Counted from the first letter of the stretch, positions 8,732 to 18,454 are shown. The stretch: 64,000 nt of DNA from Brevundimonas diminuta (GCF_022654015.1 NZ_CP073063.1:1736001-1800000), one strand, 5' to 3'. Numbers and translations are program-made. The notes: a model not told the origin generated them from the sequence alone.

Positions 8732-10873
8732 TTGTCTCGGCACAATCCCTATCATCAGAACGCCCCCGCAACCCTCGACGCCGCTCGCCGCTGGCGCGAC
8801 CGCAGTCTGCTTTCCGACATCTCGGTGTTGGCGGAACGCCGCTTGTGGACTCATGAGCTATTGGTCGAGGTCGACGCGCACTTCAATGGGCGACCGGATG
8901 CGACCAAGGACCGCTTTCAGACCAAGCTTCAGCGGCAGTTCGCAGACGCTTCGCCTGACGCCTGTCAACTCGTCGCTGAGATGCTGTGGGTCATGAACTT
9001 GTTCCCTAGCAACATCGGTCCCGAGTCGAAGCGCGCTGCGATCATGGATGCTTGGGGGTGGTCGGGTGAGACGCTGGCGGATGACCATCCAATGCTGGAT
9101 CGGAGCTTGCTGAAGGGGATCGGTTCGGCAGGGCCGGGGTTCCTTGCGCATAGGCCGCGGGAGCTCAGGTTCTTCATCAACGCGATGCTGGCCTTTAAGG
9201 CGCTCTCCGAGACCGACCAGCGTGAGTTGCTGGCAGACGCTTGGCGTTTTGCCGAATGGCTCGATGGCGTACCGGATGAAGGCTACCGGCAGCTGAAGCA
9301 TATTTTGCCATTCTTGCTCTTCCCTGATGAGTTCGAGCGTATCGCCAGCCCAGGCGACATTCGCCGGATTCTGACCGGCCTTGGCGGACATGATCGTCGG
9401 GCGCTCAAGCAGCTGTCCAAAGTGGAATTGGACCGTGCCATGCTCGAGCTCCGCCAGAAGCTTGAGACCACCGCTGGGACGCCCATAGACTTTTACGAGG
9501 AAGTCTATCGTCAGGTCTGGTCGCCGGCGGAGGCGCTGCCTGAGCTAAAGGCGGAGTCCCGGAAGGTGGAGTGGGCTGCGCCGGATACTGTTTCGGACCA
9601 CCGCACGCCTCTGAACCAGATTCTGTATGGACCGCCTGGGACCGGAAAGACCTACCAGACGATCGACCACGCGCTTCAGATCCTCGATCCAGCATTCGCT
9701 AGCGCCAACGAGAGTGATCGTGAGGCGCTCAAAGCGCGCTTTGATGACCTCACCTCAGCCGGCCGCATCCGTTTCGTGACCTTTCATCAGAGCTTCAGCT
9801 ACGAGGATTTCGTTGAAGGCCTACGAGCTGAAGTGCGCGCCGACGGTTCGATTAATTACGTCGTCGCTGATGGGGTGCTGAAGTCGTTCTGCAGAGCGCT
9901 CGAGGATGTCCCCAAGATCGAGACCGGCACGAAGTTCGCCAGCGGATATGTCGTAACTCGTTCAACGGACGAAATCCTCTGGCTTGAGAAGCCGAATGGC
10001 TCGAGCTTGCCGCTGCCTTGGGCCATCATCGACGAGCTAAAATCGCTGGTGGACGAGGGGACGATCACGCTCGCAGACGTGAGAGAGAAGACGGTGTTCT
10101 CTCGCGTCGAGGATAGCCGGCTGGAGAAGTACATCGTCAACGGCTACAACAACGTTCTCCCCCACATCCTCGAAGCCATTCAGTCGAAGACGGCGGCGGG
10201 ACCACACCGGCCTGGCGTGCTCATCATCGATGAGATCAATAGAGGAAATGTTTCGAAAATCTTCGGCGAGCTGATCACGCTCGTTGAACACTCGAAGCGC
10301 GCTGGCGCGAGCGAGGCACTGAGCGCCGTGCTGCCCTATTCGAAACAGCCGTTTAGCCTCCCGAGCGGTCTCCATATCATCGGCACGATGAACACCGCGG
10401 ATCGCTCGTTGGCGACCGTCGACATCGCTCTTCGCCGACGCTTTGTGTTCGTCGAGGTTGAGCCAGACTCGCGCAGCTTAGAGGGTGTGGAGATAGCTGG
10501 CGTAGATGTCAGCAAGCTTTTGGACGTCATGAACGCACGGATCGAGGCGCTGCTCGATCGCGATCATCGCCTCGGCCACGCATATTTCATCGGGCTGACG
10601 GCGGACGATGATGTTCGGCAGCTAAAGCAGGTGTTCGCGACCCAGATCATCCCGCTGCTGCAAGAATACTTCTTCGATGATTGGCAGCGCATTCGACTGG
10701 TTCTGAACGACCATCGTAAGGCGGCGACGTCGGATCGCTTCATAATCGAACAGGAGGGAAGTGCGGCCGAGCTGTTCGGAGACGGCAACCTTGAAGTGCC
10801 GACGGCTCGTTCGTGGCGGGTCAACCCCGAAGCGTTCGACCGCCCGTCCGCCTATCAGTCCATCATCGGCTAG
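8732..10873 (+). CDS. mcrB: McrB-like AAA+ GTPase of a McrBC restriction system
   Basis: 713 aa from a TTG at 8732, chosen because AGGGGG sits 5 bp upstream and no ATG is near. Walker A GPPGTGKT is near residue 300, Walker B LIIDEINRGN near 498, the McrB-type sensor GTMNTADRS near 550, and an arginine finger region ALRRRF follows. McrB uses GTP hydrolysis to translocate DNA and activate the McrC nuclease on modified-cytosine sites. The N-terminal ~280 residues, which would recognise DNA, are unlike the short E. coli McrB N-terminal domain and are unassigned, so the modification specificity is open. McrC follows 10 bp later. Confidence 0.9.
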   Translation: MSRHNPYHQNAPATLDAARRWRDRSLLSDISVLAERRLWTHELLVEVDAHFNGRPDATKDRFQTKLQRQFADASPDACQLVAEMLWVMNLFPSNIGPESKRAAIMDAWGWSGETLADDHPMLDRSLLKGIGSAGPGFLAHRPRELRFFINAMLAFKALSETDQRELLADAWRFAEWLDGVPDEGYRQLKHILPFLLFPDEFERIASPGDIRRILTGLGGHDRRALKQLSKVELDRAMLELRQKLETTAGTPIDFYEEVYRQVWSPAEALPELKAESRKVEWAAPDTVSDHRTPLNQILYGPPGTGKTYQTIDHALQILDPAFASANESDREALKARFDDLTSAGRIRFVTFHQSFSYEDFVEGLRAEVRADGSINYVVADGVLKSFCRALEDVPKIETGTKFASGYVVTRSTDEILWLEKPNGSSLPLPWAIIDELKSLVDEGTITLADVREKTVFSRVEDSRLEKYIVNGYNNVLPHILEAIQSKTAAGPHRPGVLIIDEINRGNVSKIFGELITLVEHSKRAGASEALSAVLPYSKQPFSLPSGLHIIGTMNTADRSLATVDIALRRRFVFVEVEPDSRSLEGVEIAGVDVSKLLDVMNARIEALLDRDHRLGHAYFIGLTADDDVRQLKQVFATQIIPLLQEYFFDDWQRIRLVLNDHRKAATSDRFIIEQEGSAAELFGDGNLEVPTARSWRVNPEAFDRPSAYQSIIG

Positions 10874-10883
10874 TTGCACCCCC

Positions 10884-12149
10884 ATGCCGACAGTTCGTGA
10901 GTTTGCTCGACTGACGACCGATGTCGTTGCGCCTACGCTCGATCACGTCACGATAAGCCAGTCTGCGTTCTGTTGGCTTGCAGACCATGCGACGCAGGGC
11001 GCTGAGGGCGCCGGCCTGGTGAGCTTCGACAGCGCACGAACTCTGAAGGTCGCCAACTACGTAGGTGTGATCGACACCCCTTGCGGAACACGGCTGGAGA
11101 TACTGCCGAAGTACGCGGTTGATGAGGAGGATACTGCGGAGGCGCGCCGTTTGATGGTGCGCATGATCGCCGAGGCGCTCAAGTTGACGCCGCGGATCGG
11201 TTCGCTCGCCGAGATCGAGACCTTCAGCGTGCCTCTGCCCGAATGGCTGGCGTCGCGATTTCTCGATGAAGCATCGTTGTTGATCAAGCGGGGGCTGAGG
11301 CAGAGCTACTATCGCGTCGACGACCGAGGGCCATTCCTGCGCGGCGCGTTGGACGTGCCGAGACAAATTCGAGCTGGACCAGCGGGTGCGCACCTCGTCG
11401 CGCATAGACACGACGTCTATTCGTTCGATCGGCCCGAAAATCGTCTGATCCGGTCAGCGGTAGAACATGTGCTGCGTTCGACGCGTGTCAGCGACAATTG
11501 GCGTCGGGCGCATGAGCTCTCGATTCTGCTTAGCGATGTGTCCGTGAGCCGGTCAGTCTCTGCAGATCTTAGCGCCTGGTCGCCGGACCGATTGATGGCG
11601 GACTATGCGGGGATCAAACCGCTGTGCGAGCTCATCTTGCTCAGACAGACGCCGTTTGCGGTATCAGGACGCCACGAAGGGTTCAGCATGCTGTTTCCGA
11701 TGGAACGGCTGTTCGAGAACTACGTGCTGGCATCGCTGCGAAAGGGGGCGCCGCCAGGCATTCTGATCGAGTCGCAAAAAGCAGATCGTCATCTGTGCGA
11801 GCACAAGGCGAGAGGTCAGTTCAGGCTCAAGCCAGATATCCTCGCCTCCGATGGCCAGGAGACTTGGGTCATCGACGCTAAGTGGAAGCTTTTGGACGTC
11901 CAGGCGAAAAACTATCAGCTGAGCCAAGACGACTTCTACCAGCTGTTCGCCTACGGCCATGCGTACCTAGAGGGTCGGGGAGAAATGTTCCTCGTCTACC
12001 CGCGCACGGCCAGCTTCCCGGCGACTCTCGAGCCCTTTCATTTCTCATCCGAGCTCAGACTGCACGTGGTTCCGTTCGATCTCTTCGACCGCACCGTGTC
12101 GCTGCCCTTCCTAGCACCCGAACTCGCCGCCCACCCGGTACGCCACTGA
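10884..12149 (+). CDS. mcrC: McrC-like PD-(D/E)XK nuclease subunit
   Basis: 421 aa from the ATG at 10884, 10 bp after mcrB. The C-terminal half has FRLKPDILAS followed by WVIDAKWK, the D...DxK variant of the PD-(D/E)XK core typical of McrC. MERLFENYV and DDFYQLFAYGHAY, typical of the family, flank it. McrC binds the McrB hexamer and cleaves DNA after translocation. The length is close to other large McrC proteins and greater than the ~348 aa of E. coli McrC. An HNH gene follows after 114 bp and could be part of the same transcript. Confidence 0.9.
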   Translation: MPTVREFARLTTDVVAPTLDHVTISQSAFCWLADHATQGAEGAGLVSFDSARTLKVANYVGVIDTPCGTRLEILPKYAVDEEDTAEARRLMVRMIAEALKLTPRIGSLAEIETFSVPLPEWLASRFLDEASLLIKRGLRQSYYRVDDRGPFLRGALDVPRQIRAGPAGAHLVAHRHDVYSFDRPENRLIRSAVEHVLRSTRVSDNWRRAHELSILLSDVSVSRSVSADLSAWSPDRLMADYAGIKPLCELILLRQTPFAVSGRHEGFSMLFPMERLFENYVLASLRKGAPPGILIESQKADRHLCEHKARGQFRLKPDILASDGQETWVIDAKWKLLDVQAKNYQLSQDDFYQLFAYGHAYLEGRGEMFLVYPRTASFPATLEPFHFSSELRLHVVPFDLFDRTVSLPFLAPELAAHPVRH

Positions 12150-12263
12150 ACCTAGTAGGAAGCTCCGCTTTGCAGCAGCGTGTGCCGGTCCCGATTCGGC
12201 TCGCTACCGAGGTGCCCGTGTGCGCCTTCGTGCCGAAGGGGTGGGCGCTTGAGAGAGGTGAGT

Positions 12264-13151
12264 ATGACCGCGTACGTTCTACGTCGAGGCAAGGCAGAAG
12301 CATTCGGTTATCCGCTCTCGGATGATCTTCGACCAGACTTCGTGGTCACTGCTGGTTCGACTGCTCTGCGAGACGGGCCAGCGAACGTAAAGCGCGGCAG
12401 GGAGAAGCGAGACACCCTCGTCAGCCAAGGCGTCCTGGCACCTCATCCGACGGATGCTGATCTCTACATCTTCAGTCGCGATCATCGGTTCGATAGCCCG
12501 TCGGCGGCCGGCGATGTCATCAATGACGGCAACCTGAGCGCACCGAAGTTGTGGCGCAATACGGCGACACGGGCCTCGTTGAAGGACGACCTCGACCAAG
12601 GACGCGCCGTGGTGCTTGAAGAGGTTCGTCTAAGCGCGGCCTCCGCGGATCACCAGGGAGCGGCCGCGGATTCCCCCGCCAACGACGATCTGCAGCTACC
12701 TCCGTCTTCAACACTCTCAGGCGACCTGTTGGCTGAGTTGGAGACCAAGTACGGAGCGGCGGCTCCCGAGGTGAGAGAGAAGGTCAGTCGCTACATCGAG
12801 CGCGGACCGGTGGGCGATTGGGTGAAGAGAGCAAACGGTTATCGCTGTCAGGTTTGTGAAGCGCTGCAACTCGATCCGATCGGGTTTCGGAAGCGCTCAG
12901 GTGAACCTTATGTCGAGGCGCACCACGTCATGCCGGTATCGAAGGGTGAGATAGGTTCGCTCGCGGCATCGAACATCTTGACCGTCTGCGCCAACCATCA
13001 CCGTCAGCTGCACTTTGGTCAGGTCGACGTGCGTATCAGCGCGCAGACGTTCGAGATCACTCTCGACGGGCAGCTTCTGAGCATCACGCGGCCGGCGATC
13101 GACGTATCACCAGCTGAGTCGATAACCGCCGAAGAGTGCCGGCGCGCCTGA
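12264..13151 (+). CDS. DUF4357-HNH endonuclease
   Basis: 295 aa from the ATG at 12264 (GAGAGGTGAGT just upstream). The N-terminal part has DFVVTAGSTAL and FDSPSAAGDVI, which fit the small DUF4357 domain found in many restriction-associated proteins. The C-terminal ~110 residues are an HNH domain: CQVC, then VEAHHVMP near residue 218, then NILTVCANHHRQLH. The protein is likely a modification- or sequence-dependent DNA cutter accompanying McrBC, or an independent restriction enzyme. The stop TGA at 13149-13151 shares its last base with repeat copy 3. Confidence 0.8.
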   Translation: MTAYVLRRGKAEAFGYPLSDDLRPDFVVTAGSTALRDGPANVKRGREKRDTLVSQGVLAPHPTDADLYIFSRDHRFDSPSAAGDVINDGNLSAPKLWRNTATRASLKDDLDQGRAVVLEEVRLSAASADHQGAAADSPANDDLQLPPSSTLSGDLLAELETKYGAAAPEVREKVSRYIERGPVGDWVKRANGYRCQVCEALQLDPIGFRKRSGEPYVEAHHVMPVSKGEIGSLAASNILTVCANHHRQLHFGQVDVRISAQTFEITLDGQLLSITRPAIDVSPAESITAEECRRA

Positions 13152-13178
13152 TAGTGCACATCTAGACAATCGCACTGA
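13151..13178 (+). repeat. Module-boundary palindrome, copy 3
   Basis: Left arm ATAGTGCA, right arm CGCACTGA, spacer containing GACAAT. Its first base is the last base of the HNH gene stop codon. Confidence 0.85.
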
Positions 13179-13202
13179 GAGGTCACCTGGCCCAGCCCAT
13201 CG

Positions 13203-13251
13203 TTGGAACGCACTGTCTGTTTTGGAAAGAGAAGCAGACAGAGCGTTCCAA
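13203..13251. terminator. Long hairpin between convergent genes
   Basis: TTGGAACGC-A-CTGTCTG on the left pairs with CAGACAG-A-GCGTTCCAA on the right, giving a long stem with a single mismatch and a short purine-rich loop. It sits between the convergent ends of the HNH gene and the minus-strand secreted gene. A bidirectional terminator is the simplest reading; there is no clear T-run on the plus strand, so a small mobile or structural element is possible. Confidence 0.5.
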
Positions 13252-13277
13252 AATCGGATGACCGACGCTCAGCGGTG

Positions 13278-13832
13278 TCAGCAGACGTCGGCAAGTGCCG
13301 CGCTAGATCCTCGGCCTGTAAGTGGCAGCCAGCCCTCTGTTTCTGGCGGTACCGTGACGCTGATCGTACGCGCGTTGCTAATAGCTGCCACAACTGGACA
13401 CGAGTTTTCCCAAACGTCGGGCGAAGTCTCGTCCGAGGGGTCGTAGAAGGTCATTCTCACGAATAGGCCACCATCGTCGGCAGCCTCCATGATCGCACTC
13501 ATTGGGCGAAATGATTGGTCGTCGACGTTCAAGCTCACCTGAGCCGCAATGTTACGTCCGAAAAAGCGTCGATGCGCAGCGACGTACTCAGCATCATAAG
13601 TGCCGAACTCATAGACAAACTCGATCGCGTTCATCGTCGGCGATGACATGCGTCCAACCGTTAGACCTGCCCAACCGCCTTCACTGTCAGTGCGCGCACT
13701 GCCGCCAAGCCCCTCCTCAGAGGCAGCCCACCGTCCGTGACTGATGTACTCGTCATCTTCGGGAAAGGTCTGCGCATGCGCGCCGTTTGCAAAGAGGAGC
13801 GTCGCAGCGACGATTACCAGTCTCAGGATCAT
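13278..13832 (-). CDS. Secreted hypothetical protein (184 aa)
   Basis: I start at the ATG at 13832, which places a clean signal peptide at the N-terminus (MILRLVIVAATLLFANGAHAQ with cleavage after AHA). The mature protein (~165 aa) shows no family I recognise. It contains YVAAHRRFFGRNIAAQVSLNVD and two Cys near the C-terminus that could form a disulfide in the periplasm. It is divergent from a lipoprotein gene at 14260 across a 427-bp gap and convergent with the HNH gene. Its inclusion in the same repeat-bounded module as four other envelope proteins suggests a shared function there. Confidence 0.7.
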   Translation of the reverse strand: MILRLVIVAATLLFANGAHAQTFPEDDEYISHGRWAASEEGLGGSARTDSEGGWAGLTVGRMSSPTMNAIEFVYEFGTYDAEYVAAHRRFFGRNIAAQVSLNVDDQSFRPMSAIMEAADDGGLFVRMTFYDPSDETSPDVWENSCPVVAAISNARTISVTVPPETEGWLPLTGRGSSAALADVC

Positions 13833-14259
13833 TGATTGTCCCGCCTCATGACCAGAGCGGCGACCAGCCGCCCCTCCCAGTCTCCAGTGCCTGAAATCAA
13901 CGGCATACAAGTTAAAATGGAGTTCAGGAGGCGTGTCGTCCGCCCCGTGATGTCGGCAAACGTTGGTACGGTGGGCGCGTTCGATTGGACAGTCGCGGTT
14001 CTGCGGTATGATTTGCAGCAACAACACCACATTGCCGAACAGTCGACACGCTGCAGCTTGAGCTTAAAAAATCACAAACAAAACATCATCAGACGCGCAA
14101 TTTCTGACTTTATGTTTGTGTTTCTAGTACCAGCTTTAGGATGTTCAAAGCGAAGCTCAGTGCCGTTCGCATTGTAGCCCTTTTCGCGCTTGCGCATGTC
14201 GCTGCTTTCAACTTAGACATAGAGAACGGCGGTTCGGGGGAATCGCTTGAGGGGCGAGC
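13833..14259. promoter_or_regulatory. Divergent intergenic region with AT-rich core
   Basis: 427 bp between the minus-strand secreted gene and the plus-strand lipoprotein operon. An AT-rich stretch at about 14063-14120 (AAAAAATCACAAACAAAACA) is the likely place for a promoter of the four-gene operon. I see no convincing -35/-10 pair or operator, and no coding potential. Confidence 0.35.
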
Positions 14260-14811
14260 ATGTCATCAAAGGTTGTGCGTGGGCGGTCGGTGGCCATGCT
14301 GGTCGCGGTTGCGGTCTTGGCTGCGGTTGTCGGTTGTTCGAGAGAGAATGAGGCTTCGGAGCCGCAAGCCGTCGAGCAGCCAGAAGCCGATCTCGAGCGT
14401 ACCATCTCGAACATTCGAACGTCGCTCGCAGAGAAAAACTATGGCGAGGCGTCAACGCTCGCCAAGAGCGCGCAAGTCACGTTTCCAGCGTCTCCAGACA
14501 TCCACCTTCTTGCCGCGCAGGCGGAGGGGTATCTCGGCAACTCGGGCAATGCGGCGGCGGCGTTTCAGCGCGCAATCGACAATGGTCTGTCCGAGCCCGG
14601 CGTTGCACTGGCGAGCTCGGCGTTTGTGAGCGTTCGCACCAGCGACGCCTTTGCAGACCTTCGCTCGAAGCTCCAGCCAACAGCTGCGCGAACGAACTAC
14701 CGCGGAGCAAACAACGCGCGTGAAAGCATCCGCGCCGGTGACGTCGAGATCGTAGAAGATTCCTCGGGTGGCTACGTCCGCGCCGGCGACGTCGTGCTCG
14801 AACTCCAATAG
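14260..14811 (+). CDS. Lipoprotein with TPR-like repeat
   Basis: 183 aa, ATG preceded by GAGGGGCGAGC. The N-terminal hydrophobic segment ends in a lipobox AVVGC, giving a lipid-anchored Cys near residue 26. Residues ~45-105 (NYGEASTLAKSAQ, HLLAAQAEGYLGN, AAAFQRAIDNG) read as one or two tetratricopeptide helices. The C-terminus has two RAGDV repeats separated by an acidic stretch. It is the first gene of a four-gene rightward operon with three exported proteins, so it may act as an envelope assembly or scaffold factor. I do not recognise a named family. Confidence 0.7.
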   Translation: MSSKVVRGRSVAMLVAVAVLAAVVGCSRENEASEPQAVEQPEADLERTISNIRTSLAEKNYGEASTLAKSAQVTFPASPDIHLLAAQAEGYLGNSGNAAAAFQRAIDNGLSEPGVALASSAFVSVRTSDAFADLRSKLQPTAARTNYRGANNARESIRAGDVEIVEDSSGGYVRAGDVVLELQ

Positions 14812-14823
14812 ATCTGAGGTCCA

Positions 14824-16359
14824 ATGCGTAACACCTGCTTCACAGCATGCCTCGTGGCTGCTGGTCTGATCGCTACCCCCCTGATCGCCCAAGACAATGT
14901 CATAAGCGGTATTGGATCAGCACCGGTTACTCGTGACCTAGATGCGGTTCGCATGCATGCCGAAGACAGTGCGAAGGTCGAGCTTGTGCGCGCGATTGCG
15001 AGACAAGTTCTCGGCGATGAACGCATTGCAGAGCTGTCGCCTGACGTGCTTCGCCGTCTCGCCGCGCAGATAAGACCCGATATGATCGTCGATCGATCGT
15101 CGGTGAGAGTGGGGCAGGAGTTTAGGACGACGCTTTCTGCTCGCGTCGATCGAGCGTGGTTCCAACAGCTGCTCGACGACGAAGGGATCCAGTCCTCGCT
15201 CGACCGTGCGGGTGGACAGGAGCAGCGCATTATTGTGCTTCTCGATGAATCGATCGGGACGGCGCAAGATTTTGAGCGCCCTGTCGAGGTGGTGACCGAA
15301 TATGATCGCAGCACCGGTTCATCGTTTAACGACACATCAGTGCTGGCTGCTTCGGAGCGACGGCAGTCGGCATCGAGCGCGAGCGCGGCAAGTGGGAGTA
15401 CATACAGAGGGTCTTCTGCCGCGGGTTACAGCGACGGATATGGGTCGGCTGCTGTTAGAGGTTCGGCGAGTGGGGCAAGCGCGTCACGATCACGTAGTTC
15501 GTCGGCCTCTTCGGCATCGAGTTCGTTGATTGATCGAACCGACGTCCAGGCGAGCACGCACGATGATGTAAGATATCGTCAGCGTGTTACCTACCAGTCG
15601 GCAGCGTCGAGCCAAACAGGCGCTGCTGCGATGGCGTCGCTGACAGGAAGTCTGCAAAGGTACGGAGTGGCGACCAGCAATGCTGTCGGCACGCTCGCTG
15701 AATTCTCGCCAGGGCCGACGCCTCTTTACGGCGACCTTCGCCAGTCAGGCCGCCTTCGGGAGTTCTTCGCACACGCTTCACGTAGCGCCGACGCGCCGTT
15801 CTTCATGGGTGGGGAACTTTCCGTCCGCTACGAGGGACGAAACCCCGCGACTGGTGCCGCCAACTGCAGCGGTATGCTGACCGCAACGACATTCGCCACG
15901 GCCGATATGGCAGACGTCGCGTCCGCTAATGTCTCTGCACCAATGTCAGCGAGCAGCTACGAGCTCTGCGCGAGCCAACTGTCTTCGACATTGGCGAGAC
16001 AGGCTGCCGAAGAAATGGGCCCGCGCATTCAGAACTATTGGCGCCGCCAATCTAGAAATCAGGTCCAACGCGTTGCGGCAGCCACTGGCGCATCCGATTA
16101 CACGCTTACAGTTCGCGCTGCTGAACTCACGATGGCCGCACAAGCCGATTTCTTGGATGCCCTGACAGGCCTGCCAGGTGTCGAAAGCCAAGCGTTCCTC
16201 GGTCAAGCCGATGGCCAAATGGATATGCAGGTTCGATACGGCGGCTCCACGCCATTGCACCTCGCGCTCTACCAGCGTCTTCGCAACAATCCTGCCTTTT
16301 CCGCAATGGAAACCGAGTCCGTTGGCCAACAAGTGATCGTGTGTCTTTCGGGGTGCTGA
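14824..16359 (+). CDS. Exported protein with FlgT/LPP20-like N-terminal domain and Ser/Ala-rich linker
   Basis: 511 aa; GAGGTCCA precedes the ATG. The signal peptide ends near ATPLIAQ. The first ~100 mature residues (GIGSAPVTRDLDAVRMHAED, then SAKVELVRAIARQVLG) look like the N-terminal domain of FlgT/LPP20-type periplasmic proteins. Residues ~170-240 form a low-complexity linker dominated by Ser, Ala and Gly. The C-terminal half resembles an oligomerising envelope domain with two Cys near its centre and two at the very end (CLSGC). The assignment to the FlgT-like class is tentative. It overlaps the next gene by 19 bp. Confidence 0.6.
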   Translation: MRNTCFTACLVAAGLIATPLIAQDNVISGIGSAPVTRDLDAVRMHAEDSAKVELVRAIARQVLGDERIAELSPDVLRRLAAQIRPDMIVDRSSVRVGQEFRTTLSARVDRAWFQQLLDDEGIQSSLDRAGGQEQRIIVLLDESIGTAQDFERPVEVVTEYDRSTGSSFNDTSVLAASERRQSASSASAASGSTYRGSSAAGYSDGYGSAAVRGSASGASASRSRSSSASSASSSLIDRTDVQASTHDDVRYRQRVTYQSAASSQTGAAAMASLTGSLQRYGVATSNAVGTLAEFSPGPTPLYGDLRQSGRLREFFAHASRSADAPFFMGGELSVRYEGRNPATGAANCSGMLTATTFATADMADVASANVSAPMSASSYELCASQLSSTLARQAAEEMGPRIQNYWRRQSRNQVQRVAAATGASDYTLTVRAAELTMAAQADFLDALTGLPGVESQAFLGQADGQMDMQVRYGGSTPLHLALYQRLRNNPAFSAMETESVGQQVIVCLSGC

Positions 16360-18422
16360 GGCTTCAAGCTTGCGCGATCAGTGTCTTAGCGCTCAACGCT
16401 GTCATCGCGGGGCCTGCTAAAGCTCAAGACGCACTTCTTCGAATCCATCCAATCGCGGGCTTGTATGGTCCGGAACACTCTGCGTGTGATGTCGAAGCTG
16501 CAGCTTCAGCCGTTGACCCTACAACACCAACTGTTCGTATCGCCCCCGCCTTGTGCGATCAGTTTCAAAGCGTCGAGCAACGCGCGGCCTGGGGCAGGCA
16601 GTTCCAGTCACTGATGATCTCGCGGTTTGGCGAAGCCATTCGCCTACGTTTGGACGAACCACTACCAGCCGGCCTGACACGCGAAGCGATGCTGTCCCAA
16701 ACGGTCGTCGCATCATTTCATCTGTCGAGAGCTGATTTATGGACGGTGCCTAAGCGCAGCGTTCTCGATGTGCACATGCCAATTACCATCAGTCTGTTGT
16801 TGACCAACGTGCTGACTGGCGAAGTGATGATGGTCGAAAATCTGACCACGAATGTGCAAGGCGAAACGACAGCGGTGGGGTTTGAGGCGCGGGCTGCCGC
16901 GGAGTTTCCCGATCATTTCAATCGCGCCATCTCAACCCTAGTCGACGCCGCTGCCGCTCGATTTAGACCGAATGCAATCAGCGGTGTGGTGCGTAGACGG
17001 GTCGGCGATCACTATGTGCTCGATGTAGGCCGTCGTGGCGGACTTAAAGAAGGCGATCAGATTGGACCTGACGCTACTGTCGTCTTCGCCGATGCAAATT
17101 ACTCGATCGTCAAACCAGCTCTCGGCGAGCTGACAGTTGGCCAGACCTTGGTCCGACAGGTGGCGCAGCCTGTCGAAAACCTCGCTCGCCCATCTATGAT
17201 GGTCGTCGTCGCGGAAACGACGGAAGGCTTGGCACCTGACTACCTGACGACCCGAATGGAAGACGCATTAGGCAGCTCAGCAGGTTTTGCCGTCATGCCT
17301 GTGAACTCGAGCCTTCTCCAAATACGCGAGCCAGCACTAACAGAAGCTAGTGTCTCAGGTCGGCTACGCAGCCTGCCTGACTATTTTCTACGGCTGTCTG
17401 TTTCAGCGCTAGAGCCGATAGAGACAGACACAAATGTACGCGACATTCGTCGGCGCGTTCAGGAGGCGCGGGCGTTCGTCGAAGTGATCAACCACGAAGG
17501 CAGGGTGGTTTTTGCCGCTCAGGGGGTTGATCAGCAGATCGATGAAATCGTTGGAGGGATGGCACCGTCTAGCGCTCAACGACGTGATGCGGCGGTCAAC
17601 AACGCCATTGTCAGAGCGGCTGAGCAGCTATCGACGACATTCCGACCGTCACCATTGCGCTTGGACACGAGGCAAACCGGCAGTGACGTGCGCATCTCAG
17701 ATCCTGGCGGTGTGCTGAGCCCTGGTGTCTCACTTGATGTTATTCGTCGCGTTGGGCGCGTTTCCGAAATCGACGGAGACGTGTGGGTCCCGGTGACCAC
17801 TCTCGAAGTGGTTTCTAGCGATGGTGCTGATGCTGTGGCGCGCTATTCGGGAGTGGATACCCCGAGAATACAAGATGGAGATCAAGTCGCTTACGAAGCG
17901 GCTGGGAGAGGATCTCAGTCTCGTCGCATATTCTCTCAGTGCATGACTGACGGCAAACCGAGCTTCAGTGTGAGGGGGACGGTTACACAGCCGATGTTCG
18001 AGCTCATCGCTGTGAACAGCTTTGCGGGAGAGTTCAAAGGCGCGGTGCATATCGCGACCTTCGATCAAGAACTGCAGCGTTTCCAGCTAGAGAGGCAGTT
18101 CGCAGGCGTCTCAGAGTTAGGTGCCGTCGCACTCCCCCAAGCTGATGTGTGCTTCGAACCCGTTCACCAGGTCACGTTCAGTGGGGACCGGCCTGCCCGA
18201 GCGGGCAGCGTTGTTGGCGGTTACGATCTTACCGCAGGTTACACTCTGCGAGCAGGTGGCGCGCGTGTTGGCGGAGGCGGCCTACAAGCGGCGCTGACGG
18301 CCACTGGCGTACCGGCTGACGCGACCGCCGAGTACCGCGACCGGTCGCTCCAAATCGACCTCGCTGACGAAATCACAAAGCTCACGCGTGATGCGGCGCG
18401 CCAACTCGTTCCGCCGCAGTAG
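16341..18422 (+). CDS. Exported FlgT-like periplasmic protein (693 aa)
   Basis: A GTG at 16341 overlaps the previous stop; a GTG at 16353 is an alternative. The signal peptide ends at AGPAKAQ. Near residue 215, GVVRRRVGDHYVLDVGRRGG followed by LKEGDQIG resembles the C-terminal SH3-like part of FlgT. The rest is a series of beta-rich regions without motifs I can name, and the ~150 C-terminal residues include a second beta domain. Its size and place in the operon suggest the main structural partner of the 511-aa protein. A flagellar role is unlikely because no flagellar genes are near. Confidence 0.55.
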   Translation: MSFGVLRLQACAISVLALNAVIAGPAKAQDALLRIHPIAGLYGPEHSACDVEAAASAVDPTTPTVRIAPALCDQFQSVEQRAAWGRQFQSLMISRFGEAIRLRLDEPLPAGLTREAMLSQTVVASFHLSRADLWTVPKRSVLDVHMPITISLLLTNVLTGEVMMVENLTTNVQGETTAVGFEARAAAEFPDHFNRAISTLVDAAAARFRPNAISGVVRRRVGDHYVLDVGRRGGLKEGDQIGPDATVVFADANYSIVKPALGELTVGQTLVRQVAQPVENLARPSMMVVVAETTEGLAPDYLTTRMEDALGSSAGFAVMPVNSSLLQIREPALTEASVSGRLRSLPDYFLRLSVSALEPIETDTNVRDIRRRVQEARAFVEVINHEGRVVFAAQGVDQQIDEIVGGMAPSSAQRRDAAVNNAIVRAAEQLSTTFRPSPLRLDTRQTGSDVRISDPGGVLSPGVSLDVIRRVGRVSEIDGDVWVPVTTLEVVSSDGADAVARYSGVDTPRIQDGDQVAYEAAGRGSQSRRIFSQCMTDGKPSFSVRGTVTQPMFELIAVNSFAGEFKGAVHIATFDQELQRFQLERQFAGVSELGAVALPQADVCFEPVHQVTFSGDRPARAGSVVGGYDLTAGYTLRAGGARVGGGGLQAALTATGVPADATAEYRDRSLQIDLADEITKLTRDAARQLVPPQ

Positions 18423-18454
18423 GCGAACACAGACTAATAAGAGGGGACTATCTA

